Notes: generated by a model from the sequence alone, not told the origin. Shown: positions 23,371 through 35,383, numbered from the stretch's first letter. The stretch: 64,000 nt of DNA from Blasia pusilla (GCA_050084515.1 CM114272.1:52576001-52640000); one strand, 5' to 3'. Program-made: numbers and translations.

Positions 23371-24005
23371 AGTGGATGATCGTGGTGGTTTTTGTGCAAA
23401 TATACATTGGTGCACAATATACATCGCTGTCATCGAACATACACACAAACATACACGATCCCATGCATACTCATGGAATCCACACCATGAGACGAGAAGT
23501 ACCAAAATATCTCCAATAAATCGATCAAATCTCTCACAAGGTCTCACACCAAGCTCTCCATGGTGTGCACTCTCTCTCTCATGTCAAACCAAACCCACTC
23601 TTATAATGAGAGGCTTGGGTTACACACACAAGGTAAGGAGGATCATAGCTCCGCCGCCTCATCCCAAAAGGTTCAACAAAGCGAGAATGAGCTCTAAAAC
23701 TCTCTCTCTTGGAAGTATATCCCCTTTCCTCTCCCAAACCCTCTCCATGGTAACCTATACTCGTAGGTCACCTCCTTGGCACTTGACATGCTATAGCGGG
23801 TCAAGGACCACTTCCGAAAGTGGAAAGTCAATTATACTCCAAATGGAAACTTACTTGAAATTTTCTCTATATGGCTCCAAATGAGCCAAAATGAAAGGGA
23901 AACCTGCTCTCTCAGGCTATCCATGGCCTTAGCATGTCATCCTCAATCTCATAAGGTTGTCCTTCAGTATCTCCAAAGGCGCTCTATTAGATCTCGTCTG
24001 TTATG
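23371..24005 (-). repeat. LTR family C, inverted copy
   Basis: This matches LTR-C of copies A and B in reverse orientation, from GAGATCTAATAGAGCG near 23990 down to the GACAGCGATGTATATTGTGCAC terminal module near 23420. The TATA region (GGGGATATACTTCC on minus) is near 23718. It truncates gag E. Confidence 0.65.
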
Positions 24006-25054
24006 GTAGATGAGGTGTAGGGCAAGATAGTATCAAGGCCTTAGAGGGGTCTTGTACCTCCCTATATATTTTGAGAGGTCATATGTGACTTGCTCTTAGG
24101 AGGTGACCTGCGAGTGTAGGTCACCCTTCCCTTTATAAGGAATGGCAACCTTGGAGAGGTTGACCTTCCCAACCATGTATGGTTCCACTTCGACCTATAA
24201 AATCGTGGGTTAGTTGGTAGTTGGTCTCATGAGGGGACCATATGTGTAGTTGTTAGGATGTTAGTATTCTATGCTCGATTCTATGTACTACAGATTGGTA
24301 GTGACCTACTAGGAGGGAGGTGACATGTGTGTACAGGTCATCCATGGAAGTGCCTAGGGAGGATCTACCTCGGATGAAGCTCATTCATAGCTCATCTCCT
24401 TAGGATTGCAGCCCCGTGTTGGGACCCATGATACAAAGCAACGTGTATGTATTGAGCCTCGATTCTCTCTTGAAGAGTGGGCTAGGAGCAATCATTAAGG
24501 AAGATAACATATATTTTAGGAGTCCTTGTGTACATGTCACGTCCTTTAGGATAGATCGGTGAGATCTAGTAGAGCATCTTCAAGAGTAGTGGAAGACAGG
24601 CCTAGGAGGTCGAGGTTGATCTGTTGAGGCCCCGGGAAACCTGAGAAAGCAGGTTTCCCCTTCGTTTTGGCTCATTTGGAGCCATATTGAGGAACTTACT
24701 ATTTTAGGTAAGTACTATTTTGAGCATATGATCGACTTTCTATTTTTGGAAAGTGGCCCTTGACCTCCTACATCAGGTCAAGAGCCAAGGAGGTGACTTG
24801 GGAGAATAAGTTACCATGGAGAGAACTTGGGAGAGGGGAGGGGTATATATCCCAAGGAGAGAGAGCTTGAGAGCTCATTCTCTCTTTGTCGAACCTCTTG
24901 GCATTGGTGTTGCAGAGTTATGGTCCCTTGCCTTGTGAGTGTAACCCAAGCCTCTTATTAGAGAGTGGGTTCGGTTTGACATGAGAGAGAGAGTGCACAC
25001 CTTTGAGAGCTATGGTGTGAGATTGTGTAGAGAGAGATTGGATCTTACTTTACA
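24006..25054 (+). repeat. LTR family C and upstream U3-like sequence, 5' end of copy B
   Basis: From 24551 the sequence matches LTR-C of copy A. The preceding 24006-24550 block may be U3 or older flank. An inverted repeat CTTGACCT/AGGTCAAG occurs at 24759-24766 and 24775-24782, and a TATA box (GGTATATATCCC) lies near 24842-24853. The core ends near TTACTTTACA at 25054. The outer terminus is unresolved. Confidence 0.65.
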
Positions 25055-26580
25055 AAGAGAGAATGAGAGCTACAATGCAGGAGCTTGCTGGAATTTCACT
25101 GTGTTTGCAAATTAGGGACCGTGTTCCCTGCTTCATGACTCATGGGAGTGCTCACAGGAGCAAGAGTCATTCAGTTTGCTGTTTTCCTTTACCGTTTTTT
25201 CGTACCAAAGAGTGGCGCGCGGAGACCTGCCCAAATGTTGGTAGAATTTGAGTGTGTGGGCGAATAACCCACGCCGGTGCTCTCGGGAGCACCATGTAGC
25301 TTTCTGATTTGTCTTTTCACAGGTCTTACATTTTCGTAAGGAGAAATCAGCGCGGAAGCGCTCCTGAATTTTGGGGAGAAGAAAGAGACGTTGGGGTTTA
25401 TGACAGTCCCTTTCAATTTTTATTGGAATGTCTGATTCTAAATATTTTTTGATGCAACACACAATGCCCAAATTTGGAGTTGCGAGCAAAAAGTTATGGT
25501 CAATCTTGCAAAACTGCCATTGCTAGGTGATTTTTAGGGTTAAATTGTGTAAACCCTATACCAGCCGCCACACCGGCGGCGGCCGTCGTCGTCATAGTCA
25601 CCGTCAACGGTCCACCGTCACCAGCGAGGGTCAACGGTCACCGTCACCGTTTGGCCATCACCATCAACGGTCAACTATCAATGGCCCTTTGTCCGTTGTC
25701 CACCCTTGGTTGCCATTGCCGACGTTACGGAGTGGAGGGTCTTCCACAACGTTCGTTGATTTTCGGACTTGCGTCGTCATCATGTACTTTGTTTTGGCCG
25801 CCACCGTCATCAACCTGTGATGGCATATGACCTCCTGTTATAGTGTTTGAGTTTTGATTTCATGCTACTATGTTGTGGTTGGTTGCCTCTCAACGACGAT
25901 CAGGTACTGTGTCGTGACGCCCGTAGCCGCAACGCGCCGCCGTGCCGCTCGTGGCCGCACCGCATTGTCTCGATCGCGGAGCCGCTTCGACATTGTGGAG
26001 CAGACTGTGAGTTTATTGTTGATTGAGGAGGGTATACCGCCGAGTGCCGCATCCCGTCATCGAGGGCCGTGCCGTTTGTAGCCGTTCCGTGCCGCCTGCA
26101 ACGCCGCACCGTTCCGCTGGAACCGCACCGTCTATCGAGGAGTTTTGAGCAACGTCAGTACGGGAGGAGTATGACTTGCTGATTGGAGGAGTTGTCTCCA
26201 CAACCGAGTTGGGGTCGAGATTTGCAGTTGCTAAGGAGCGACATTGACATGTGTTTAGGTTACCCATTCTGGTCCTCTACCCTGCACGTGTGAGGGATTC
26301 TGGGATTTGGGTAGTTTATTTGGGGATACTAGGTGTGTAGATGTTGAGAGCATCATTTATGTGTGTGGTTTAGGGGACATAGACCTGTGTGGAATATCCG
26401 GAGTTGAGGGTAGGTTATCGATGAAATGATATCCTGGTCGATTTACCCCACCACGCCGCTTCTTGGCGCACGTTACATGTCTTGGGGAGGGAGAGTGTAG
26501 ATTGAGTGCCGCATGTTTGGGATGAGTGATTGAGGGATTACTCACGAGGCAAGAGTAATCGGGTGAGAAGGGCACAAGGG
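25055..26580 (+). other. 5' leader of copy B
   Basis: It aligns throughout with the leader of copy A, including the GGCGGCGGCCGTCGTC and CACCGTCAACGG low-complexity block near 25575-25690. Short open frames differ between the copies. No tRNA primer-binding site was recognised. Confidence 0.6.
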
Positions 26581-28038
26581 TCATCACGGCGTCCGTTCGG
26601 GACTTTGAGAGGCGAGGTGGTGAATCCGAGAGTAGCTCTAGAGGTTTTACGCGGAGTGGTGTGAGGTTCCGAGGGTCTTCACTTCAGGGACCACCTCGAC
26701 GTCCTTTTGTGTCATCGTCAGACAAGGGGGAGGGTGAAGAGGAGTTTGTGAGCACATCGCCACACATTGTGAGTGGTCGTACCAATTGGGCGTACGAGAT
26801 GGATGACCGGGGTAGAGGATGCGTGAGGTTTTTGGTCGAGAGGTGCGATTGAGTTGCACGATTTCATAGCAAAGTTTAGGAGTTGGTGCGGCTCCCAGCG
26901 GGCCAGGAACTCTAGAGAGTTTAACCCGTTTACAGCATGGAATGGTATATTCCAGCATTTAGAGGGGGCACCCATGGATGATTACCATGAGTTTTCCCAC
27001 AAATATGCCTAGGAGATTGAGGCATGGCGACTCTACTACGACCCACACTATGTGTCATGGACGGAGCCGTTCCCAGATGAGGAGGAGGAGTCAGGAGAGG
27101 CTACTTCCTCTTCCACTAGTGATGTTTTAGGAGGGGTCACTCGCACGGGAGCATTTGCACCGTCTAGTCGGGTTCGTCCTAGGTTCAACCCCGTGGTTGA
27201 GTTCTTTGCTGAGTTGAGGGCGAGCTACCAAGGGGTACGGACGAAGAAGTTGCCGAGCATCCATAACTTCTAGAGGCGCCCGGGTGAGAGTTTACGTGAG
27301 GCTTACACTCGCTTGCGCGGGTTGATCAACGTCACTCAGGGGGTGACAGAGGCTCAGGCTATCCAGTCATGGTACGCGATCTTTGGACTGACCCACGGAC
27401 ACAGTGCGGGAGGGGGTGCTTCTTATGAACACCTCCCCTACGTTGAGAGATGTTTTTAGGACCGCGGAGAACATTGAGCGCAATATGGCGGAGGAGAGCG
27501 TAGCCACCATGGGTTCTAGGCGAGATCAATCGCGATTGGCTGCACCACCTGTGCAACAACGTGGACTCCGAGATAGGTCAACTGTGGCACCACGAGCTCA
27601 GGGAGGATACCGAGAGCCCGTGGCACAGAGACCTGCGCCTTCATATGCGGCTCAACAATAGCCGCCTACTATTACTTGTTGGTCATGTGGTGGAGCCCAT
27701 CATCAGTGCCATTGCACTCGTCAGGGTCATGGACGTGCGCCTCAGCATGGAGGAGGAGATAGTGCTGCACTAGGAGGTTATCAGTGTGACTATTGTCAAA
27801 GGTATCGTCATACACACGCCAGGTGTTTTAGTTTACATCCTGAGTTACGTCCGGACCGAGGGCCAAAGAGGGCACCATAGCGCGTAGCCGGTCCGGGTGG
27901 GCTAGAGATCGTGCACCATGTGGTCCTGTTGGGGGACGAGGAGCTGGAGTTGCCTGACAGGGTGGTGGAGCTACCCGTGGAGGAGGTAGAGTACCACCAC
28001 CTAGACGCGCCGAGGGAGACGCCGGACCTGAGGCTGGG
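26581..28038 (+). pseudogene. Gag of methyltransferase-Gypsy copy B (broken)
   Basis: It aligns with gag A: an acidic N-terminus, the capsid segment, and zinc knuckles near 27675-27720 and 27785-27825 (first reading CWSCGGAHHQCHC, second CDYCQRYRHTHARC, where one Gly-His element is altered). In-frame stops include TAG at 27271 and 27659, where copy A reads CAG. A frameshift lies near 26840 and others follow. The D1 start ATG is replaced by an AGG-type codon. Non-functional. Confidence 0.8.
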
Positions 28039-29440
28039 ATGGCTGCTCAGATACAGCACCTACAGGAGCATATTGCCGCTATGGCATTGAGGTTACCAGA
28101 TGTCGGATCCGTGGCATTGACATCATATGGAGCAGCCAGAGATCTAGAGGATCCTCGTTGGATGTGCGAGGTTGCCCAGATGGAGGCCGCCGCAGTTGTG
28201 ACGTGTGGAGCAGCCGCAGAGTTGGATCCACAGCAAGGGGAAGCCAGGAAACAAACTAGGCTTCCTCAGTCTTTCACCTTGTCTCAGGCGATGAGGACCC
28301 CATCGATGGGTCCTGATCAGAGTCCTTGGACAGCTGGTGATGTTGTTGGTGTGCAGGCACGGAAGGCAATAGGAGAAGCAAGTACGACGACTCCTATTGT
28401 TGATGCTCAGGAGGGGCATGTGTCGAGCACGTTGTTGGGGGCGGCCACCGTTGTGTACCGCACTCCTTTATTTTTTGCTTCCGATGTTATGACGTTGGGG
28501 GGTACGCCCGCCGAGGCTTTTCGGCTGGCCGCTTCACTATGTGAGCGCAGAGTTGGAGTTCTTGCATCACGTTCAGAGGTGATTGCAAAGGAGGTGATGG
28601 ACCTGCCCTTGGAGCGGATGCTCGGGCCGTCCACGTCAGATGCATGGCAGGCTGCGGCTACTAGGATGGTAGAGATGCCCGCTAGACCCGCGATAGAGCA
28701 TGCCATGGCTTCTCCTAGTGTTGTGTTGCTAGAAAACCAAGGAGAAGTATTCCAGTTGGTGAGTCCCGGAGGTAGAGCTTTTAGTCCGCAACACGTCTTG
28801 TTGGATTCAGGAGCGCAACCCGTGATGTTGGGGAAAGCGTCATTCAGAGGATTGGGCTTGACGAGAGCCAATGTGGAGCATAGTCCATTCCGAATACAGA
28901 CATCCTTGGGTAGAGCGAGTACCACACAGTATATCACCCGACAGAAGGTTGTGGTGAGGATTCGCCCAAGACATCCTACAGATAAGTCTGTGGTGCGCAC
29001 CAAGGCGATAGTGACTGATGCAGAGTCCTACGACGTCTTGGTTGGTGGAGCAGTGTTATACCCGATGGGGTTTTTCCTCGATTACTGGGAGGAGTCAGCG
29101 TCCTACAGACAGGATGGCAGTCAGGTGATGGGCGCCTTAGCTCATTATCCGTTCGATTCACACGTGCAGTGATCGAGCAACGGCCAGGAGAGATGGAGAC
29201 CTTAGCAGCATTTAGCAGTGCCATCACTTGGCCTAGTGATTTGATTGAGGGATATGTCCATGCAGAGGATACTCTCTTTCCTGAAATTTCTATGGAGAGG
29301 AGTGTTATGGTAGCTGCATCATTCTGTGGAGGAGAGGTGATGTTGTGGGGCTCGACTGAGGAGCTTCGAAGATTGGCAGATGAGCACGTGTAGACCGCGT
29401 GGAGCGAGGCATTTGCACCAGAGCGTGATGGGTATGAGAA
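28039..29440 (+). pseudogene. linker and aspartic protease region of copy B
   Basis: A 377-codon open stretch (28039-29172) runs from the gag coiled-coil end through the linker to the retropepsin catalytic loop LLDSGAQ (near 28801-28821) and the YDVLVGGAVLYP segment. A frameshift after the SASYRQ segment near 29110 moves the remainder to another frame (29169-29393), ending at TAG 29391. The protease core is better preserved than in A or D1. Confidence 0.75.
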
Positions 29441-30500
29441 ACCCGAGGTAGCAGGGAGTGCTACAATGACACCCTTGGATACCACACCCATTATGTGGTG
29501 TACCCCGGAGGAGGGTATTCGAATATTAGATCTCTTTGGAGGGATTAACACCGGGTTAGCTATTGTTTTGCAGGCAAGAGTGCGAGTACAGCAGTACCTG
29601 TATGTGGAGAGTGATGATGTTGCGAGGCGCGTCTCACTACGACATGTGGCACAGTTACGCCCATGTTTTCCCGACTTATTGTCTGGGTCCGCAATACACG
29701 GGTACCAAAGTTCCCTACCGAGGGATATTTCGTTGTTGGGGGCGCAGGACTTAGAGCGGGTAGGGACCATTGATTTGGTCATTGCTGGTTGGCCATGTTA
29801 GGGCCAATCAAGTGTTGGACGAGGCAGCGGGTTGGCTGACACTCGATCCAGGTTGTTTTGGGAGATGTTGAGGGTCTTACGGCAGTTGCAGGAGCACCAG
29901 TCTTGTTCTCCAGCCTACATTCTGGAGAATGTGCCGATCTTAGGAGACTCCAGGTCACGGGTGGTGACGAGTGCTCATCAAGTGCGTGCCTGAATCGGCT
30001 TTGCAGTGTTCTTGGATACGGCAAGTGTAGGTTCTAGAGCCCATCGACCGCATCTATGGTGGACCAACTTGGTGCCCCATGCGGTGTTACGGAGGGCGTA
30101 TGCAAGAGTGGAGCGCCCCTCCCATTTGTTAATGGATTCCATTCTGGATCCAGGTCGTCGATCATAGGCAGTGAGGCATGATGATCAACCACCATTGACT
30201 GTGGTCAATAGGGTAGGCAGACTGCGGGTTGCCTTGCCCACGTTTGTGAGTTTTCCCGCTTCCTATGCATACAAGGAGGCCGATCTTGGCTTGGTTTGGG
30301 ATAACCAGGTTTAGCGGTTGGTGGAGCCCAACGCCGACGAGAGAGAGCGAGCGATGGGATTTCCCACAGGAGTGACGGAAGTACCGTCAGTGTGAGAGGC
30401 ATCACAACACCATGTCTTGGGTCAGGCGATGGACCTGAACTGCTTGACATGGATCCTCAGCTTGGGAGTGGCTGAGCAACGTCGTATGAGATCGCGACAG
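29441..30500 (+). pseudogene. DNA methyltransferase domain of copy B (one stop at the catalytic motif)
   Basis: The open stretch 29466-29801 holds motif I (LDLFGGINTGL) and reaches motif IV, where the codon after the catalytic Pro-Cys is TAG (29799-29801); copy A has CAG (PCQG). Downstream sequence keeps GRGSGL, RSRLFWEML, motif VI (ENVPILGD), the WWTNLVP stretch and the C-terminal block with RAMGF-like and LGQAMDLNCLTWILSL segments (30350-30480), in shifted frames. It spans the full domain order I-IV-VI-VIII-IX-X, like DNMT3 and unlike the permuted plant DRM order. Confidence 0.85.
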
Positions 30501-31770
30501 ATCACAACAGTTGCGTTGGTGAGCCCCATGCCTACCAAGATGGTGGAGGCAATGGCTGGGGGCGAGACCCAAGGAGATCGGGAGCCACACCCTTGGACTT
30601 CTTCGGATGTTTTTCAGGTACGCAAGGAGATGATAGCCACAGCATCGAGCATGGTTTCGAGCACTGCACGTGGAGGAGATCAGAGTTTGCAATTGGTTGT
30701 AAGAGAGCGGCCGAGTGTTGTTGTTTAAGACGGGGTTGCACCATAGCAACCACCGATACCCGCGTCGAAGAGTCCTACCGTAGTCACGATGGAGACTTGG
30801 GAGCCAGATATGGGCCCTAAGTTGACATATGGAGAGCGGCGCCGAATACATCAGTTCCTCAGGAGTTATAGGAGCTGCTTTGCGTTTAGCATGGAGGATT
30901 TGGATATGCTGAAGGGACCGTGAATCTACATTGAGTTGTCGAGTGATACGCCGATCTTCCGATGACCCTACAAGTACATTGATATGGAGAGGGCTCTAAT
31001 TCAAAGTAGGAGCCAGGACTTGGTCGGAGCAAGACTAGTGGAGATGTCGCATGGGGAGTATGCATTTACCACTATCATGCCCGCCAAGAAGGATGGGCAT
31101 GGCAACAAGACGGATAGGCGGATGTGTGGGGATTACCAACCTATCAATCGGCAGACGAAGTCCGATAGGTATGCCATGCCCACCCTGAAGAGATATTTGA
31201 TGCGATTGGTCACGCAAAGCTCTTCACTTCATTGGATTTGCGAGCCGGATACCATCAGCTGCCTATCAGATTGGAGGACACGCAGAAGACGGCATTTTGG
31301 GGCATCGATCCTCACCGGAAGGATTGTTTGTACCAGTGGCAGTTCTTACCATTTGGGTTAAAGAACGCCCTGGCTGAGTTTCAAAGGGTCATGGATAGGA
31401 TCTTGGCTGGTGTGGATTTTGCTAGGTGTTATATTGATGACATCATAGTCTTTAGCGCCACGGTTGAAGAGCATGAGCGACATCTAGAGGAGGTGTTTCG
31501 ACGATTGCAATTACATGGGGTGAAGCTACATCCAGGCAAGTGCAAGTTTTTCTATGACCAGATTGAGTACTTGGGTCATACGATATACCCAGGGGGCCTT
31601 GGTGTTCAGCATATAAAGGTAGAGGCTATCTCACGCATTCCACGCCCTACAGATGTGAGCCGTGTTCGCGCATTCATGGGATTGGTAAACTTCTATCAGC
31701 GGTACGTCAAGGGATTCAGTTTGATTGCAAAGCCCCTGACCTTGCTGATAAAGGGGGATCATGAGTGGCA
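30501..31770 (+). pseudogene. linker and reverse transcriptase of copy B
   Basis: A poorly conserved linker (30500-30800) leads into Ty3-type RT. Motifs include MSHGEYAFTTIMPAKKD, RRMCGDYQPINRQTKSDRYAMP, LDLRAGYHQLPIR, LPFGLKNALAEF and the catalytic CYIDDIIVF (near 31425-31452). A frameshift near 31180 separates the first part from the rest. YIDD is intact. RT copies element RNA into DNA. Confidence 0.9.
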
Positions 31771-32510
31771 TTGGGGGGATGAGCAAGAGCGAGCATTTCA
31801 GTTGCTCAAGGACAGGTTGACGTCTGCGCCCATCTTGAGGAGACCAATCGGGGGATGTCCTTTCCAGTTGCACACAGATTGGAGCATGTTGGGGCTTGGA
31901 GCGGTGCTCACCCAACATGATGATGAGGGTAGAGAGTTCGTGGTGGCTTATGCTAGTCGCTTGAACAACGCTGCAGAGGCAAAGTACAGCTCGTAAGAGG
32001 GTGAGTGCTTGGCTGCGGTGTGGGCTATCACGCATTTCAGGTGATACTTATTCGGAAACCCCTTTACCATCATCACTGATCATCAACCACTGAAGTGGTT
32101 GATGGAGTCCGACAAGCTTACAGGGAAGCTTGCGAGATGGGCTCTGTTGTTGCAGGAATATGATTCTCAAGTGGTACATAGACCAGGGACGCTCAACCAG
32201 GATGTAGAAGGGTTGAGTCATAACCCATGCCCGAGTCAATGAGGTGCGATTGGAGCTCGATGGCATGGAGAGAGTGATGAGGAGTCAGTGCCAGGATGGC
32301 ACGCGTCAGCCTATTTAGGCATGTTGGCTATGGAGAGCCAAAGTGTGGAGACTTCGATGGCGAGGTCTAGTGGAGAGTCCTTGGATCCCGAGGCCAGTGA
32401 GGAGACGACAAGTGGGCGAGATATTCATGATGATGGAGTAGTCTTGGAGTACCTTCGTACTGGCAGCGTTGCGAGCACTGTTGGTGCTAGAGAGCGAGAT
32501 CGGATCCTAC
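31771..32510 (+). pseudogene. RNase H of copy B
   Basis: This continues the RT frame through HWGDEQERAFQLLKD, FQLHTD and AEAKYSS, with a stop (TAA at 31996) replacing the Tyr codon seen in copy A and another (TGA near 32043) in the next block. The DHQPLKWLMESDKLT segment follows near 32080-32120. A variable linker precedes the integrase. Confidence 0.8.
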
Positions 32511-33323
32511 AACGGGTCAGACGGTTCCGTTTGGAGGGGACACATGTTTTGAGGGTTTGGGAGGATGGCAGAGTACGCGTAGTGCCACATCCATCGCTAA
32601 GAGCACGACTAGTGCAGCATGCCCACGAGGAGTTGGGTCACTTTGGGGTGAAGCGGACGTACAGCTTGCTCCAGATTCAGTATTGGTGGCGAGGCATGCA
32701 GACTGACATTCAGAAGTTTGTTGCCAAGTGCATGGTGTGTGATCGGGTCTGAGCATCGTTCAATGCTCTGACTCATCAATTGCATCCATTATCGATCATG
32801 GGCTTAGGGTATAGATGGAGTTTGGATTTTGCACAACCTTTTCCTTTGACGGAGCGTCATAGTCGTTATGTGTTGGTGATGGTCGATCACTTCTCAAAGT
32901 GGATCGGGTTGGTTGCATTGCCAGACAAAGCGAGTGAGGGAGTAGTTTATGCCTTCATTGACAGAGTGCTGAGTCATTATGGTGCACCAGCTGAGGTGTT
33001 GACAGACCAGGGTACCGAGTTTCGCGGTGAGTTCCAGGCCTTGTGTGATTAGGCGCTCATCGACCATTGTACGACTTCGCGAGATCATCCTGAGGCGGAT
33101 GGATTAGCGGAGAGAGTTTTGCAAACGGTGAAGAGGGGTTTACGCAAGTATGGCTTGCAAAAATGTCACCTAGGAGATTGGGACCTCCAATTGCCCTGGT
33201 TGGCGATGGGATACACATTCAGCAGGCAGGCATCCTTAGCGTCTTTTTCACCGTACTTGCTACTTTATGGCCGAGAGCCAGATTTACCTGCGGCCATTCG
33301 TCGAGACGCTGGTGAGGTGCTGG
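32511..33323 (+). pseudogene. integrase of copy B, cut by an LTR
   Basis: The HHCC zinc domain is intact (HAHEELGHFGVKRTY to CMVCDR, 32610-32750). A TGA at 32750 follows, then the catalytic core: WSLDF, LTDQGTEF (both Asp kept) and GLAERVLQT (Glu kept). TAG near 33050 interrupts it. At about 33324 the sequence passes into an inverted LTR-B, removing the GPY/F-like module and any PHD finger. Confidence 0.85.
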
Positions 33324-33672
33324 CACATGCAAGAGATATGCTTCTAAGGCTCAACATATGGCTTGGGAAAGCCATCTCTCCCTCTCTTATATCCTTGGGA
33401 AGAGCCAAAAGGCTCTTCTCAAGCACCCTTCCCCCAAAACTAGCCCTCCCAATGGTAACATGTGTGCACAAGTTATCGGGTGACCGTTGACTTGGTCAAC
33501 AGGTCACTTGACGGGCTAAAACCAAAATGGGAAGATCTCCATAAACGACATTCCTGACGCAACAGACTTCAAGTTCATCCAAGATCTCATGACAAAGTTA
33601 CACTTAAGACAATCCGCTGGCTCTCTATTTCGTCGCCACAATAGATCTCTACCTATCGGCTACTAAGATGCA
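33324..33672 (-). repeat. LTR family B fragment interrupting copy B integrase
   Basis: Minus-strand LTR-B sequence starts near 33672 (CATCTTAGTAGCCGATAGG) and runs to ATGCAAGAGATATGC at 33324. It contains the GAAGAGCC-AAAA-GGCTCTTC hairpin near 33399-33420 and the TATAAGAG box. The 3' part of the LTR is missing at the junction with copy B. Confidence 0.7.
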
Positions 33673-34264
33673 AGTATATGGTAGTTAGTAGGCTCAAATT
33701 CCAATTAGACATTCTTCATGTTCCATGTGAAAGTGTCCCAATCTACATATGGGGGACTCCCTCTGGTTGGTTATTTGTGACGAATGACACATACAACAGA
33801 GATCCATGCACAACACACTAAAGAACTATAGTAAAAGCATATTGTAGTTAGTAGCCTCTAATCCCAATTCCCTCTTCAAACATCTACACACCACAAAACA
33901 CTGATCTTCCCAACACACCAAGGTTGCATGTGGACATGTCCATGTCCGTCCTATGGAAGGACTTGTCCGTATGTGCCCCACCTTTCTCTTCTTTGTCACT
34001 CCCCTTACTTTCCTCCGTGTTCCATACTCATCCATTTCTTCCTCCCTTCAGATCCACTCCCTCCTTCCTCATTGCTCCTCTCATTCTTGCCTTGCCTTCC
34101 ATCATGGCCTAAAAGTGTGAGTTCCACCTCTTGGAACCTATGTCTGTCCTAAGAAAGGACTTGTCCGTTTTGGTGCAACCATGCAACACACGGGTCAATC
34201 CATCCATAAACCAAACAAACTCACACATATACATCGAGATCCCACAACCCCGCCCCCTAGTTGG
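33673..34264 (-). repeat. 3' module and polypurine tract of non-autonomous copy I, split by a MITE
   Basis: On the minus strand a purine-rich CTAGGGGGCGGGG tract (near 34240-34252) precedes TGTGGGATCTCGATG. This is the same module that flanks LTR-B at 35388-35522 and 34770-34906. The module is interrupted by a 265-bp insertion (33919-34183) and continues to the LTR-B start near 33672. Confidence 0.6.
33919..34183. mobile_element. hAT-like MITE with 8-bp target duplication
   Basis: The direct repeat CAACACAC flanks the insertion at 33911-33918 and 34184-34191. Uninterrupted homologues of the target lie near 34830-34860 and 35450-35470. The ends read CAAGGTTGCATG on the left and, reverse complemented, CATGGTTGCACC on the right, so GGTTGCA is a short terminal inverted repeat. 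Subterminal GGACTTGTCCGT repeats occur near 33958-33971 and 34156-34169. There is no ORF. hAT elements make 8-bp duplications. Confidence 0.7.
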
Positions 34265-34769
34265 CAGTTGGGTCCCCCTAACTCCAGATAGCATGCACAT
34301 ATGTTTTTGACATGATCTACTATCCTATATACATCTAACACCATTGGTGCCGTTGTCCCTGCAACTCTGCAACATTGCAAATACATGTCGTGTTGATCCC
34401 TCTAAAGAGATCTAACACGCTCGTACCTTGCTCCAAATTCTGCCACACAACATGTGTGGTACCCGATCCCAAGAGTACAATTGTCACATGACTTTGTCTA
34501 CTTCAAGACACAGGCACGGCCCCATACGTACCTCACGAGCTCGTCTGCACTCCATGCAACTCAACGCTCATCCCCAACAATTATAAAGAAGCTCCGCACC
34601 ATGGGAAGAGACACCCACCCAGACATGTCTCTCCATGGGACTATTCGCTATGGGAATGTCCTCCGCATGTGTGCTCCTCTCCCCGAACCATCCTGATTAG
34701 CTAACACCACATGTGAATGCTGCCAACGTGGTCACCGTATTCTCACGTGGTCGACCACCACTACCCCCT
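34265..34769 (-). pseudogene. non-autonomous derivative copy I: protease tail, methyltransferase motif I, 3' UTR
   Basis: Minus-strand reading passes from protease-region sequence (34680-34769) to a methyltransferase motif I remnant (GVLDLF-type, near 34385-34415). It then goes directly to the 3' UTR that in D1 follows the PHD finger, ending at the polypurine tract. Everything from motif IV to integrase is missing. The same junction occurs in copy F, so the deletion is shared. Confidence 0.6.
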
Positions 34770-35383
34770 TGTCGTGCGCATACACATCACTACACAACCC
34801 ACATGGCTGGTCACATCTACACACCACACAACCTTGATCTTCCCACTACCCGGGTCGATTTATCCATAAACCAAACAAACTCACACATATACATCAAGAT
34901 CCCACAACAAAATTTGAGTAGTAAAAACGGTTCATCCATCCTAAAACTCCACTTATGAATCTACATCGGCATATCAAACCACATCCATCCTCTACTATGA
35001 GGGAATCCGGACCCTAGCACCCTAGCTCCTACACACCCACACACGTATATGCAAGAGAGGTGCTTCTAAGGCTTAACATGAAAAGGATGGCTTGAGAAAG
35101 CCATCTCTCTCACTCTTATATCCTTGGGAAGAGCCAAAAGGCTCTTTCCCCAAAAATAGCCCTCCCAACGATAACCTACGTACATAGGTTACCGAGTGAC
35201 TGTTAACTCGGTCAATGGGTCACCTGACGGATTAAAGCCAAAATAGGGAAATCGCCATACACAACATTCCCGTTCGCCAACCTCATCCGACATCTCAAAA
35301 CGAATTTACACTCAAGACAGTTCGTTGGCTCTCTATGTCGTCGTCACGATAGATCTCTACGTTTCGGCTACTAAGATTTGACA
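34770..35383 (-). repeat. LTR family B, most complete copy
   Basis: The LTR reads TGTCAAATCTTAGTAGCC at 35383 and ends GTGTATGCGCACGACA at 34770, so TGTC/GACA are inverted termini. It contains the AGAGCC hairpin (35128-35147, outer pair mismatched) upstream of TATAAGAG (TATAAG at 35115-35120). The last 137 bp (34770-34906) are a module starting TGTGGGATC, repeated just outside the LTR start at 35388-35522. Confidence 0.75.
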
